The notes beneath the pieces were generated by a model. The model ran no database searches and had not been told where the DNA came from. It saw only the letters and a program-made list of their open reading frames with translations. Both the position numbers and the translations under genes were made by a program. This document shows, piece by piece, positions 16,675 through 17,500 of a stretch of DNA of 17,500 nt; position 1 is the stretch's first letter, and each line of letters starts with the position of its first letter. Origin of the DNA: Chromera velia (Eukaryota > Sar > Chromeraceae); NCBI GenBank assembly GCA_018398765.1, contig JAHBMJ010001222.1, positions 1 through 17,500 on the forward strand, read 5' to 3'.

Positions 16675-17055
16675 ATGTTCCGTTTCCATTGTGTATCATT
16701 GTGTATGTGTAGGGTGCAACCCCACTGCAATCGACTGGTAATGCACTTTGGAGTCGATCTGGGCAACCAAGAGTGCGCACAACCGTACAGGAGCTCAATA
16801 CGGTCGCCAAAGGTGCTCCCTGTGGTGACTGAGGCTACGCTCCATCTCTGCATCTATGTGTATAACTCCTTCTATCAGCACAGCAGTGTGAAAGTCATGC
16901 ATGGAGCAATCATTCCAAACAAAGTGTGCATACCTGGTCTCTTGAAAAATCGACACGAGATTAACATCAAGGAGTCAGACTCGATCGAGATCTGCTGTGC
17001 TCTTCTCTTTCCCCCTACAAAGCCCTTTTCCTTCTCTTCCTTCCCTGTCACTTGA
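16675..17055. other. Stretch open on both strands; possible exon or remnant
   Basis: Plus strand: a 126-codon frame with non-repetitive, protein-like sequence (for example VKVMHGAIIPNKVCIPGLL). Minus strand: a 59-codon stop-to-stop frame at 16974-16795 that is equally protein-like (HFVWNDCSMHDFHTAVLIEG), next to another minus frame at 16853-16644. Both strands look coding-like and neither shows a clear initiator or recognised domain. A degenerated coding sequence is possible. I cannot choose the strand. Confidence 0.3.
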
Positions 17056-17294
17056 ATTGTCCTCTCTACTTGCTGGCAGTGCGCATTCTCTCACTATCTG
17101 CAGTAAGTTACTCCCAGGATGACTCGGAGCTCATTCATTCCTTTTCATTTATATTCCAATTCCTTACTATTCCTCACTCACCCCCTCAAATTAATTTTCT
17201 CCAACAAAATCGACACATCCGATATGATCATACAAAAAAACAACACATACACTAAACGATTAGACCGAAGTTCAACACACGTCAGTCGCCAGAA

Positions 17295-17500
17295 CTAATC
17301 TGTTTTGAGCATTCGTCTCGCATCTGCTTCTCGCCATTCACACTCTAAGACTTGTAAGCATTTTTTGCGTCTCTCCTTCTTTCTCTGTCTTTGTACTCGT
17401 GCCCTCTCGGCTCTGCCTTCACGTTCCTGATAGGCAAGCTTTTCCCTCTCTAGTTCTCTCTCCACCATCTCATTCAACCTCTTTGTATCCTCTCTCCACA
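17295..17500 (-). CDS. C-terminal end of a charged coiled-coil-like frame (partial)
   Basis: A minus-strand frame enters at the right edge and ends at a stop at 17295-17297. The visible 67 residues are dominated by Glu, Arg and Lys (ELEREKLAYQEREGRAERAR, then a KKERRKKC cluster and ECEWREADARRMLKTD). This pattern suits a long helix or coiled coil. The codon content is not a simple repeat, which favours real coding sequence. No family is assigned. It could belong with the minus-strand frames at 16644-16974, but no splice path links them. Confidence 0.42.
   Translation of the reverse strand, partial: WREDTKRLNEMVERELEREKLAYQEREGRAERARVQRQRKKERRKKCLQVLECEWREADARRMLKTD

Overview
This window reads as nuclear DNA of a eukaryote with intron-rich genes. 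Nothing looks bacterial: there is no operon packing, no ribosome binding sites, and coding sequence is cut into short exons among microsatellites. My best guess is a chromerid-type alga (Chromera-like), an alveolate related to apicomplexans. The grounds are an organellar-type helical-repeat protein of the HPR/RAP kind common in apicomplexans, frequent TGCATGC motifs, and heavy simple-repeat content. The organism is inference and was not checked against any database.

Layout. (1) 1-2212: the last exon of a plus-strand gene for an unrecognised, highly charged protein, open at the left edge. (2) 2213-5775: non-coding, with TTTC/TTCC, CT, CG and AATG repeats, a tandem duplication of about 280 bp, an AT-rich insert-like stretch (about 4870-5410) and a GC hairpin. 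(3) 5776-11516: the main find, a plus-strand gene that I can assemble from seven exons although only the first and last are conspicuous as open frames. The five small internal exons (56-82 bp) lie among minisatellites and microsatellites. Every junction keeps frame, and the joined 731-codon product is a continuous alpha-helical repeat protein resembling HPR/OPR/FASTK-RAP organellar RNA-binding proteins. All six introns start with GTCGGT, GTCAGT or a close variant and end in TGCAG. (4) 11517-14300: AT-rich DNA with two elements bounded by inverted repeats, one about 734 bp with GGTATGGAAAGT ends and one about 802 bp with hAT-like TAGGGCTGGG ends, both apparently non-autonomous. (5) 14300-17500: a possible pair of coding exons (14468-14582 and 15118-15215), several tandem repeats, a diverged duplicated segment, a stretch open on both strands, and the C-terminal end of a minus-strand reading frame running off the right edge.

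The genes do not form a visible pathway. The helical-repeat protein would be expected to act on organellar RNA. The other coding fragments are unassigned.
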